From NCBI GenBank assembly GCA_001468855.1, contig LDIV01000001.1, positions 59,627-69,369 of the forward strand: a DNA stretch of 9,743 nucleotides, given 5' to 3'. A program made the translations under genes and the position numbers. The stretch comes from a candidate division TM6 bacterium UASB124 (GTDB taxonomy: Bacteria > Dependentiae > Babeliae > Babeliales > RVW-14). The stretch's first letter is position 1. Each line of letters begins with the position of its first letter. Below are positions 1 through 6,925 of this stretch, piece after piece. The notes under the pieces were generated by a model. It searched no databases and had not been told where the DNA came from. It saw nothing but the letters and a program-made list of their open reading frames with translations.

Positions 1-19
1 TTATTGTGCATAAGCTCTA
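1..19. repeat. Left arm of 19-bp terminal inverted repeat
   Basis: TTATTGTGCATAAGCTCTA is the exact reverse complement of 9724-9742, so both window ends carry the same 19-bp sequence facing inward. The arm contains TGTGCATAA, which on the minus strand reads TTATGCACA, a match to the DnaA-box consensus TTATNCACA. Similarity stops after 19 bp. No transposase or recombinase gene lies between the arms, so a simple transposon is not supported. A dispersed repeat at which the contig was cut is an alternative. Confidence 0.85.
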
Positions 20-137
20 TTATTTCATGAAAAACCAGAACAAACAGTTCTACTTGTAACAATCTAATTCTATAAAGCTCCAAAAAACGGTCTTTATTTC
101 ATTATTACCAAATTATCGCCAAGGACCAATATTCTAA

Positions 138-165
138 TTGCAATTTAACAAACCCATGGTATAAT
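138..165 (+). promoter_or_regulatory. Sigma70-like promoter of the F-box/LRR operon
   Basis: TTGCAA (138-143) and a perfect TATAAT (160-165) are separated by 16 bp. The predicted transcript would start near 172, giving a leader of about 42 nt before the ATG at 214. No promoter this good was seen between the following three paralogues, which suggests that all four are read from here. The position also argues against the in-frame ATG at 166, which overlaps the -10 box end. Confidence 0.6.
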
Positions 166-203
166 ATGATTATTTCTAATATTATTAAACAACCAATAAA
201 AAT

Positions 204-207
204 GGAG
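204..207 (+). promoter_or_regulatory. Ribosome binding site fixing the start of the first LRR gene
   Basis: GGAG lies 6 nt before the ATG at 214. In-frame ATGs at 166 and 202 are upstream; the one at 202 overlaps the GGAG itself and so cannot use it. The same arrangement recurs before the next three genes, which supports the start at 214 and the protein start MNTKNIV. Confidence 0.7.
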
Positions 208-213
208 TTTATT

Positions 214-1620
214 ATGAATACTAAAAATATCGTTCTATCTCTTACCATCGCCGGCATCATTACAAGCTCTGCATTAATGCCTATGAAGCGAACATGGGAT
301 GATAATGATCCGACAATGCAAGATCATCATCTTTCTAAAAAAACAAAAACTTCTGACGTTGTTACCATGTCTGATTTTTTTGACAGCTTGCCCAACGAGA
401 CGAACGACCACATTGGACAGTTTTTGGTTCCTGCACATCTTGATTTAACAAATCCTACGCACATAAAAATTATTCGTACCATTGTTCGCTACAAAAACAT
501 CAATAGACATTTCCATCACACCATTGTCCCTTTATGTCTGCGACATATTCGAGCAATCACACTATCTGATGCCATCATTACCAATCAACAAAAGTTTAAC
601 CGTTTCCTTGCATTCCTGTCGCAACTCATCAATCTCAACGCTATAAACCTCCAAGGAACCAACATAACAGACCAACAATTATCAGCTTTGTTAGATGTTG
701 TTAATAGAAATAAGATCAAGCAGCTTAAACTCTCCTTCTGTTCCAACCTCCAAAACCCTACCTTTACCAACCTTCCTGCTCTTACTTCACTTTATCTCCC
801 CTTCTGTGACAACCTCCAAAACCCTACCCTTACCAACCTTCCTGCTCTTACTAAACTTGATCTCTCATTCTGCAACGACCTCCAAAACCCTACTCTTAGC
901 AACCTTCCTGCTCTTACTTCACTTAAACTCTCCTTCTGCCACAACCTCCAAAACCCTATCCTTAACAACCTTCCTGCTCTTACTAAACTTGATCTTTCTG
1001 GGTTAGCTATTACAGACACTCTTCTCTCCAATATTCTTGATCATGGTAACTTCAGAAATTCTTTAAAAGCACTTTATCTCTCCTTCTGCCACAACCTCCA
1101 AAACCCTACCCTTAACAACCTTCCTGCTCTTACTAAACTTGATCTTTCTGGGTTAGCTATTACAGACACCCTTCTCTCCAATATTCTTGATCATGGTAAT
1201 TTCAAAAATTCTTTAAAAGCACTTGATCTCTCCTACTGCCACAATCTCCAAAACCCTACACTTAACAACCTTCCTGCTCTTACTAAACTTGATCTCTCTG
1301 CTACAAACATTACAGACACGCTTCTCTCCAATATTCTTGATCATGGTAACTTCAGAAATTCTTTAAAAGCACTTAAACTCTCCTCCTGCCACAATCTCCA
1401 AAGCCCTACTCTTAACAACCTTCCTGCTCTCATCAGCCTTAATCTCTCTTCCTGTTTCCACCTCCAAAACCCTATCTTTAACAACCTTCCTGCTCTTACT
1501 AAACTTTATCTCTTTCATTGCCCAAATTTAGCACTAGTGACCCTATCAACAACAATGCAACATTTGCATCTTGAACAACAACATTCACCCATTCACTTTA
1601 ATTACGTTAACAACCAATAA
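214..1620 (+). CDS. Secreted F-box-like/LRR protein, paralogue 1 (468 aa)
   Basis: Residues 1-24 form a Sec-type leader (K4, hydrophobic 6-21). A basic pair KR (25-26) and KKTK (42-45) resemble a bipartite nuclear localisation signal. Residues 56-108 read like an F-box: LPNETNDHIGQFL, then RYKNINRHFHHTI, matching the family pattern LPxE..I..xL...L..VNR.F. From about 141 to 430 there are leucine-rich repeats of two lengths: 22 residues (LxLSFCxNLQNPTLxNLPAL) and 28 residues (ITDTLLSNIL type). Cys sits at the usual Asn-ladder position, as in the cysteine-containing LRRs of FBXL/GRR1 proteins. A C-terminal cap (431-468) is shared with the sister copies. By family analogy such proteins bring substrates to an SCF ubiquitin ligase; a role inside a eukaryotic host is inference. 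Compared with copies 2 and 3 it lacks the three residues KAM at the leader end. The F-box assignment is moderate, the LRR assignment strong. Confidence 0.85.
   Translation: MNTKNIVLSLTIAGIITSSALMPMKRTWDDNDPTMQDHHLSKKTKTSDVVTMSDFFDSLPNETNDHIGQFLVPAHLDLTNPTHIKIIRTIVRYKNINRHFHHTIVPLCLRHIRAITLSDAIITNQQKFNRFLAFLSQLINLNAINLQGTNITDQQLSALLDVVNRNKIKQLKLSFCSNLQNPTFTNLPALTSLYLPFCDNLQNPTLTNLPALTKLDLSFCNDLQNPTLSNLPALTSLKLSFCHNLQNPILNNLPALTKLDLSGLAITDTLLSNILDHGNFRNSLKALYLSFCHNLQNPTLNNLPALTKLDLSGLAITDTLLSNILDHGNFKNSLKALDLSYCHNLQNPTLNNLPALTKLDLSATNITDTLLSNILDHGNFRNSLKALKLSSCHNLQSPTLNNLPALISLNLSSCFHLQNPIFNNLPALTKLYLFHCPNLALVTLSTTMQHLHLEQQHSPIHFNYVNNQ
724..987 (+). repeat. Four 66-bp tandem LRR repeats
   Basis: Units at 724-789, 790-855, 856-921 and 922-987 each code for one 22-residue LRR and are close to identical in DNA (core CTCCAAAACCCTA and CAACCTTCCTGCTCTTACT). 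The DNA-level identity points to recent in-frame expansion. Similar units recur in the next two genes. Confidence 0.85.
988..1437 (+). repeat. Three 150-bp tandem repeats (28 + 22 residue LRR pair)
   Basis: Units at 988-1137, 1138-1287 and 1288-1437 each code for a 28-residue LRR with ITDTLLSNILDHGNF followed by a 22-residue LRR. The first two start with GATCTTTCTGGGTTAGC; the third has GATCTCTCTGCTACAAAC instead. Sister genes 2 and 3 each carry only one such 28-residue unit, so this array has been amplified or reduced between copies. Confidence 0.85.
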
Positions 1621-1634
1621 AAATGGAGTTTATT
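1621..1634 (+). promoter_or_regulatory. 14-nt intergenic spacer with ribosome binding site
   Basis: AAATGGAGTTTATT separates the TAA of copy 1 from the ATG of copy 2. GGAG is 6 nt from the ATG. The stop-to-start distance favours translational coupling within one transcript. The same 14 nt occur at 3806-3819, and with one change at 2676-2689. Confidence 0.7.
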
Positions 1635-2675
1635 ATGAATACTAAAAATATCGTTCTATCTTTTACCATCGCCGGCATCGTTACAAACTCTGCATTAACG
1701 CCTATGAAGGCTATGAAGCGAACATGGGATGATAATGATCCGGCAATGCAAGATCCTCATCTTTCTAAAAAAACAAAAACTTCTGACGTTGTAACCATGT
1801 CTGATTTTTTTGAAAGCTTGCCCAACGAGATGAACGACCACATTGGACAGTTTTTGGTTCCTGCGCATCTTGATTTAATAAATCCTGCGCACATAAAAAT
1901 TATTCGTACCATTAAAAACATCAATAGATATTTCCATCACACCATTGCCTCTTTATGTCTGCGACATATTCGAGCAATCACACTATCTAATGCCATCATT
2001 ACCAATCAACAAAAGTTTAACAGTTTCCTTGCGTTCCTATCGCAACTCATCAATCTCAACTCTATCAGCCTCTCTGGAACAAACATAACCGACCAACAAT
2101 TATCAGCTTTGTTAGATGTTGTTAATAGAAATAAGATCAAGCAGCTTAAACTCTCCTTCTGCTCCCACCTCCAAAACCCTACCCTTAACAACTTTCCTGC
2201 TCTTACTACACTTTATCTTTCCTTCTGCGACAACCTCCAGAATCCTACCCTTAACAACCTTCCTGCTCTTACTAAACTTGATCTGAGACGATGTTTGTAA
2301 TGTCTGTGTCTTCTCTCCAATATTCTTGATCATGGTAACTTCAAAAATTCTTTAGCAGAACTTAATCTCCCCTACTGCCACAACCTCCAAGATCCCACCC
2401 TTAACAATCTTCCTGCGCTTATTTCACTTGATCTCTCCTTCTGCCATAACCTCCAAAAACCTACCCTTAACAATCTTCCTGCTCTCATCAGCCTTAATCT
2501 CTCTTCCTGTTTCAACCTCCAAAACCCTATCTTTAACAACCTTCCTGCTCTTACTAAACTTTATCTCTTTCATTGCCCAAATTTAGCACTAGTGACCCTA
2601 TCAACAACAATGCAACATTTGCATCTTGAACAACAACACCCACTCATTCACTTTAATTACGTTAACAACCAATAA
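1635..2675 (+). pseudogene. F-box-like/LRR paralogue 2, broken by one in-frame stop
   Basis: Copy 2 starts MNTKNIVLSF and carries the same leader (with PMKAMKR), the basic KR...KKTK segment, the F-box-like region (LPNEMNDHIGQFL) and the start of the LRR array. A TAA at 2298-2300 ends it after 221 residues. Reading on in the SAME frame from 2301 gives a fully preserved remainder (CLCLLSNILDHGNF..., four more LRRs and the C-terminal cap ending YVNNQ) to the TAA at 2673-2675. The full product would have been 346 aa. There is no indel; the stop lies inside the anomalous block 2285-2308. A separate in-frame 9-nt loss removes VRY within the F-box-like region (IIRTIKNINR versus IIRTIVRYKNINR). If the stop is real, the product is a leader plus F-box-like domain with only about two LRRs. 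If it is an artefact, the gene is intact. Confidence 0.8.
2285..2308 (+). other. 24-bp straight-complement block (not reverse complement)
   Basis: Genes 1 (1292-1327) and 2 (2281-2316) align without gaps here: GATCT, then 24 bases, then one variable base, then CTTCTCTCC. Within the 24 bases, every base of gene 2 is the Watson-Crick complement of the gene 1 base at the same position (gene 1 CTCTGCTACAAAC... and ...ATTACAGACAC; gene 2 GAGACGATGTTTG... and ...TAATGTCTGTG). Complementing the block back restores the codons for L-S-A-T-N-I-T-D-T and removes the stop. The true reverse complement of the gene 1 block does not match. The middle part is nearly mirror-symmetric, so a quick look can mistake this for an inversion. 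Confidence 0.9.
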
Positions 2676-2689
2676 AAATGGAGCTTATT
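2676..2689 (+). promoter_or_regulatory. 14-nt intergenic spacer with ribosome binding site
   Basis: AAATGGAGCTTATT lies between the ancestral stop of copy 2 and the ATG of copy 3, with GGAG 6 nt before the ATG. It differs by one base from the spacers on either side. With copy 2 now stopping at 2300, ribosomes no longer reach this junction, so coupling to copy 3 may be weakened. Confidence 0.65.
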
Positions 2690-3805
2690 ATGAATACTAA
2701 AAATATCGTTCTATCTCTTACCATCGCCGGCATCGTTACAAGCTCTGCATTAATGCCTATGAAGGCTATGAAGCGAACATGGGATGATAATGATCCGACA
2801 ATGCAAGATCATCATCTTTCTAAAAAAACAAAAACTTCTGACGTTGTAACCATGTCTGATTTTTTTGAAAGCTTGCCCAACGAGATGAACGACCACATTG
2901 GACAGTTTTTGGTTCCTGCGCATCTTGATTTAACAAATCCTGCGCACATAAAAATTATTCGTACCATTGTTCGCTACAAAAACATCAATAGATATTTCCA
3001 TCACACCATTGTCCCTTTATGTCTGCGACATATTCGAGAAATCACACTATCTAATGCCATCATTACCAATCAACAAAAGTTTAATCGTTTCCTTGCGTTC
3101 CTATCGCAACTCATCAATCTCAACTCTATCAGCCTCTCTGGAACAAACATAACAGACCAACAATTGTCAGCTTTGTTAGATGTTGTTAATAGAAATAAGA
3201 TCAAGCAGCTTAAACTCTCCTACTGCCACAATCTCCACAAACCTACCCTTAACAACCTTCCTGCTCTTACTAAACTTGATCTCTCCTTCTGCTGCAATCT
3301 CCAAAACCCTACCATTAACAACCTTCCTGCTCTTACTACACTTTATCTCTTTGGTACAAACATTACAGACACTCTTCTCTCCAATATTCTTGATCATGGT
3401 AACTTCAAAAATTCTTTAGCAGAACTTAATCTCTCCGTCTGCCGCAATCTCCACAACACTACCCTTAACAACCTTCCTGCTCTTATTTCACTTAATCTCT
3501 CCTTCTGCTGCAATCTCCAAAACCCTACCATTAACAACCTTCCTGCTCTCATCAGCCTTGATCTCTCTTCCTGTTTCCACCTCAAAAACCCTGTCCTTAA
3601 CAATCTTCCTGCTCTTACTAAACTTGATCTCTCTGTCTGTTTCCACCTCCAAAACCCTATCTTTAACAACCTTCCTGCTCTTACTAAACTTTATCTCTTT
3701 CTTTGCCCAAATTTAGCACTAGTGACCCTATCAACAACAATGCAACATTTGCATCTTGAACAACAACATCCACTCATTCACTTTAATTACGTTAACAACC
3801 AATAA
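2690..3805 (+). CDS. Secreted F-box-like/LRR protein, paralogue 3 (371 aa)
   Basis: Intact copy with leader 1-27 (hydrophobic core 6-21, then PMKA-MKR), basic KR/KKTK segment, and an F-box-like region around residues 59-111 (LPNEMNDHIGQFL ... KNINRYFHHTI). The LRRs run from 174: two 22-residue units, one 28-residue unit (218-245), four 22-residue units to 333, then the cap 334-371 (QHLHLEQQHPLIHF). Cys occupies the LxLSxC position in most units. It is nearly identical to copies 1 and 2 at DNA level up to the LRR array, so duplication or gene conversion is recent. The ATG at 2678 is rejected because the GGAG falls after it. The predicted role is SCF substrate-receptor mimicry in a host, inferred from the domain order only. 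Confidence 0.85.
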   Translation: MNTKNIVLSLTIAGIVTSSALMPMKAMKRTWDDNDPTMQDHHLSKKTKTSDVVTMSDFFESLPNEMNDHIGQFLVPAHLDLTNPAHIKIIRTIVRYKNINRYFHHTIVPLCLRHIREITLSNAIITNQQKFNRFLAFLSQLINLNSISLSGTNITDQQLSALLDVVNRNKIKQLKLSYCHNLHKPTLNNLPALTKLDLSFCCNLQNPTINNLPALTTLYLFGTNITDTLLSNILDHGNFKNSLAELNLSVCRNLHNTTLNNLPALISLNLSFCCNLQNPTINNLPALISLDLSSCFHLKNPVLNNLPALTKLDLSVCFHLQNPIFNNLPALTKLYLFLCPNLALVTLSTTMQHLHLEQQHPLIHFNYVNNQ

Positions 3806-3819
3806 AAATGGAGTTTATT
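3806..3819 (+). promoter_or_regulatory. 14-nt intergenic spacer with ribosome binding site
   Basis: AAATGGAGTTTATT, identical to 1621-1634, sits between the stop of copy 3 and the ATG of the large copy 4. GGAG is 6 nt from the ATG. Its conservation before a much more diverged gene suggests that the spacer and leader travelled as one duplication unit, or are kept similar by conversion. Confidence 0.7.
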
Positions 3820-6801
3820 ATGAATACTAAAAATATCATTCTATCTCTTACCATCGCTGGCATCGTTACAAGCGCTGCATTAACACCTATGAAGGCTATG
3901 AAACGCCTTCGAGATGATAATAGCTCTGAGATACAGGTGCCTGCTGTTTCTAAAAAAACAAAAATGTCTGACTTTGACAAATTACCTAATCTCATTGCTA
4001 CTCCTTGCATATTTGAAGAATTCAATGGGAGTATCTTCCCACCCGAAATGAATGACCACATTGGTCAGTTCATAGAAAAGGTTCCACAAGATCTTGATTT
4101 AACAAACCCCGAACATGCCAAAATTATTTATGAAATATGGAAATTAAGAAACGTCAACAGACACTTCAAAGACACAGTTGTTCCATTATGTTTACGTAAA
4201 ATTCGATCAATCAAAATCTCTAATTACAATATTGGCAATCTATCTAGAAATGAAGGCGCTGCTTACTATTCTTGTAATGAACAAAAATTTAACAGTTTTC
4301 TGAGCCTTCTCAAACAACTCAACAATCTAACGTCGATTAATTTGATGTTTACCAATATAACTGATCATCAATTAAACACATTGCTCAACACAATCAACAG
4401 AAATAAAATTACACACCTTAACCTTTATTGGTGCCACTCCCTTTGTAACGTTACACTCAATAATCTCCCTGCACTTACGCATCTTGATCTCAATCAATGC
4501 CAGCACATCCAAAACCTTAATATTGGTAACCTTCCGGCGCTTACGCATCTTAATCTCGGTAGTTGTTACGACCTACCACACATTACACTGACCAATCTTC
4601 CGGCTCTTATCAACCTTGATCTTAAAAACACAAACATTACTAATGAGATGCTTACCAGTATCCTCAATGAAGGCAACTTCAGAAATACCTTACAAGTACT
4701 CCATCTCTATAGCTCAAAGCTCAACAACCCTACCCTGGGCCAACTACCGGCGCTTATTCATCTGGATCTTGACGTAACACAAATTTCCGACGCAGCCCTT
4801 ACCACTCTTCTTAACCAAGGCGAATTCAGAAATACCCTACAAGTACTCAGGGTCAATTGCAAAAGCATCAAAAACCCTCAGCTCGGCAGTTTGCCTGCAC
4901 TTACGCATCTTGATCTTGGTTGGACAAAAATCACCGATAATACACTTAATACCATACTCAACCAAGGCAATCTCAAAAATACTCTCCATGTACTGAAACT
5001 AAGTGGCTGTGACAATATTCGAAACCCCAACCTCAGTGGTCTTGCACAACTTACTCATCTTAATCTTAGTGGCACAAAAATAAACCACGAATCATTCAAT
5101 GCCATTCTTAATCAAGGTACTATCAGCAATACGTTGCAAAACCTCCATCTTGCAAGCTGCAAACACATTCACAATCTTACCCTCACCAATCTACCAGCCC
5201 TTGTGACGCTTAAACTTTCTGGCAGAAACCTACAAACCATTAACCTCAGCAACCTAGCTAAACTCACCAAGCTTTATATCTGCAACTGCAACACCCAGAA
5301 TTTGAATATGAGCAACCTACCTCAGCTTGCTAACCTAGATCTTCATTTAACCGCAATCACCAGCAACACACTCAATAAGATTCTCAATCAAGGCAATTTC
5401 AGAAATACCTTACAAAAACTGGACCTCTCTCAAAGTAGCATTAACGACTTTGTTCTTGATAATCTCCCTCAACTTACGGATCTTATCCTTCATAGTACTT
5501 CATATCTCATAAATCCTACTATCAGCAATATGCCGTCTCTTACTCATCTTGATTTTCATGGTAGCAGCAATCTCCAACATCCTACACTCAACAATCTACC
5601 CTCGCTCACGCATCTTAACCTATCCTCTACAATGATTTCGGATCAAGATCTTACTAATATCCTCAACCAAGGAAACTTTAAAAACACCTTGCAAGAACTT
5701 GCACTCCAGTATAACAACTTACAGAATCCCACACTCAGCAACCTCCCAGCACTTACACAGCTAAATCTCAGTATCTGCAATAACCTGCAAAATCCTATCA
5801 TCACCAACCTCCCTGCTCTTATACTCCTTAAACTCTCATGCTGTTCTAACCTCAATAGCCCTATTCTCCGCAACCTTCCCAGACTTACTCACCTTTATCT
5901 CTCCCCATCTATCCAAAACCCTATCTTGAGCAATCTCACTACGCTTACCTACCTTGATTTAAGCAACTGTTTCAAGCTCCAAAAACCTACCGTCAGCAAT
6001 CTACCCGCACTTACTCATCTTAATTTGAGCAATGCAAATATCACCGATACAGAACTCAATAATATTCTTGATACAGGCAATTTTAAAAATACCATTCAAA
6101 AGCTTACACTTGTACGCTGTAATCTCCAAAAACCTATTTTTAAAGATCTTCCTAATCTTGCACATCTTGATCTCTCAAATTGCCAAAACCTTCAGGAACT
6201 TCTTATCGACTGTCCACGTCTCACCTGCCCAATCATCAGAAACCTTCCCAACCTTAAACTACTTTACCTTGGCCAAAGTCAAATTACTGATGATATGCTC
6301 AATACAATACTCGACCAAAACAACATCAAAAACACGTTGCAACGGCTTAGTTTTTCATTTTGCAACCAACTCAAAAATCCAACTATCACCAATCTCCCGG
6401 CACTTAAACAACTTGATTTTTGTGGTTGCGGCAACATAATGAATCCCATAATAAGGAATCTTCCCTTACTTAATCATCTTGATATGCCCTATTGCACTAA
6501 TCTCACAAGTCCTACTTTGGTGAATTTACCAAAGCTTGCTCTTCTTAACCTAAGAGGAACTCCACTTGTAGATAACACCATTAACACCATACTTAACCAA
6601 GAGGATATCAAGAACTCCATCGCAACGCTTAATTTGAGTAGCTGTCATTATCTTCAATTTCCTAGATTAGATACGCTAAAAGCGCTCACTCACCTTGATA
6701 TAAGTAATTGTAACAACCTCAAACAAATCGCCCTCAATCACACAAAACAGCATCTGAATATAGAAAAACGACATCCTCAAATTACGGTTTTTTACCTATA
6801 A
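3820..6801 (+). CDS. Large secreted F-box-like/LRR protein, paralogue 4 (993 aa)
   Basis: Diverged, longer member of the array. The leader MNTKNIILSLTIAGIV is almost identical to the others, ending PMKA-MKR. KR (28-29) and KKTK (45-48) keep the same 15-residue spacing as in the sister copies. The F-box-like region (about 72-123) is the clearest of the set: FPPEMNDHIGQFI, then IWKLRNVNRHFKDTVVPLCL. About 34 LRRs follow from about 170: 22-residue units (LPALTHLDLS type) mixed with roughly ten 28-30-residue units (ITDxxLxxILNQGNFxNTLQ). The C-terminus (LKQIALNHTKQHLNIEKRHP) aligns with the cap of copies 1-3. One unit near 6163-6258 has about 10 extra residues (ELLIDCPRLTC). Its repeats are much more varied at DNA level than those of copies 1-3, so this is probably the older form. 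Function as a host-directed ubiquitin-ligase adaptor is inferred; a pure protein-binding LRR scaffold is possible. Confidence 0.87.
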   Translation: MNTKNIILSLTIAGIVTSAALTPMKAMKRLRDDNSSEIQVPAVSKKTKMSDFDKLPNLIATPCIFEEFNGSIFPPEMNDHIGQFIEKVPQDLDLTNPEHAKIIYEIWKLRNVNRHFKDTVVPLCLRKIRSIKISNYNIGNLSRNEGAAYYSCNEQKFNSFLSLLKQLNNLTSINLMFTNITDHQLNTLLNTINRNKITHLNLYWCHSLCNVTLNNLPALTHLDLNQCQHIQNLNIGNLPALTHLNLGSCYDLPHITLTNLPALINLDLKNTNITNEMLTSILNEGNFRNTLQVLHLYSSKLNNPTLGQLPALIHLDLDVTQISDAALTTLLNQGEFRNTLQVLRVNCKSIKNPQLGSLPALTHLDLGWTKITDNTLNTILNQGNLKNTLHVLKLSGCDNIRNPNLSGLAQLTHLNLSGTKINHESFNAILNQGTISNTLQNLHLASCKHIHNLTLTNLPALVTLKLSGRNLQTINLSNLAKLTKLYICNCNTQNLNMSNLPQLANLDLHLTAITSNTLNKILNQGNFRNTLQKLDLSQSSINDFVLDNLPQLTDLILHSTSYLINPTISNMPSLTHLDFHGSSNLQHPTLNNLPSLTHLNLSSTMISDQDLTNILNQGNFKNTLQELALQYNNLQNPTLSNLPALTQLNLSICNNLQNPIITNLPALILLKLSCCSNLNSPILRNLPRLTHLYLSPSIQNPILSNLTTLTYLDLSNCFKLQKPTVSNLPALTHLNLSNANITDTELNNILDTGNFKNTIQKLTLVRCNLQKPIFKDLPNLAHLDLSNCQNLQELLIDCPRLTCPIIRNLPNLKLLYLGQSQITDDMLNTILDQNNIKNTLQRLSFSFCNQLKNPTITNLPALKQLDFCGCGNIMNPIIRNLPLLNHLDMPYCTNLTSPTLVNLPKLALLNLRGTPLVDNTINTILNQEDIKNSIATLNLSSCHYLQFPRLDTLKALTHLDISNCNNLKQIALNHTKQHLNIEKRHPQITVFYL

Positions 6802-6867
6802 TTGGAAAATTTATGATAAAAAAATCACCGACTTGCGCAACTTTAAACACAAATAAACATTATTGGT

Positions 6868-6895
6868 TTGTGTGATAAACTAAAAAAGTTATTAT
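6868..6895 (+). promoter_or_regulatory. Possible promoter for the UIM protein gene
   Basis: In the 124-bp gap 6802-6925, TTGTGT (6868-6873) and TATTAT (6890-6895) are 16 bp apart, about 30 bp before the ATG at 6926. Just upstream ACACAAA (6847-6853) can pair with TTTGTGT (6867-6873) across a 13-nt loop. It is AT-rich with no clear U-tract at its foot, so it is a poor terminator and could equally be an operator-like site. Both signals are weak. Confidence 0.3.
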
Positions 6896-6925
6896 TTTAT
6901 TATTCTTAAAATCGAGGTTAAAAAT

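Noticed and set aside
37..51. Hairpin AGAAC-AAACA-GTTCT in the leader region
   Set aside because: Five base pairs in AT-rich DNA is expected by chance, and it lies upstream of the predicted promoter.
166..213. ATG at 166 as the start of paralogue 1
   Set aside because: It overlaps the promoter region, has no Shine-Dalgarno, and adds 16 residues in front of a leader that matches the other copies only from 214 onward.
585..1031. Overlapping ORFs on both strands within the LRR genes (also at 2006-2333, 3176-3669, 5643-5873, 6032-6439)
   Set aside because: They are by-products of the repeated LRR codons in other frames: they copy the repeat period, lack a ribosome binding site, and lie wholly within strong coding sequence.
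724..1437. CRISPR-like array
   Set aside because: The repeats are contiguous, 66 or 150 bp, in frame and code for LRRs. There are no unique spacers or cas genes.
2285..2308. Small DNA inversion within paralogue 2
   Set aside because: The reverse complement of the sister block matches poorly over the 24 bp. Only the mirror-like middle (TGT-TGTAATGT-TGT) gives a partial match. The straight complement matches all 24 positions.
2280..2320. Frameshift as the cause of the broken paralogue 2
   Set aside because: The aligned segment has the same length as in copies 1 and 3, and the downstream reading frame is unchanged, so the lesion is a nonsense codon, not an indel.
6833..6840. Palindrome TTGCGCAA in the 4-5 intergenic gap as an operator
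   Set aside because: Eight bases in one copy with no nearby repeat is not enough evidence.
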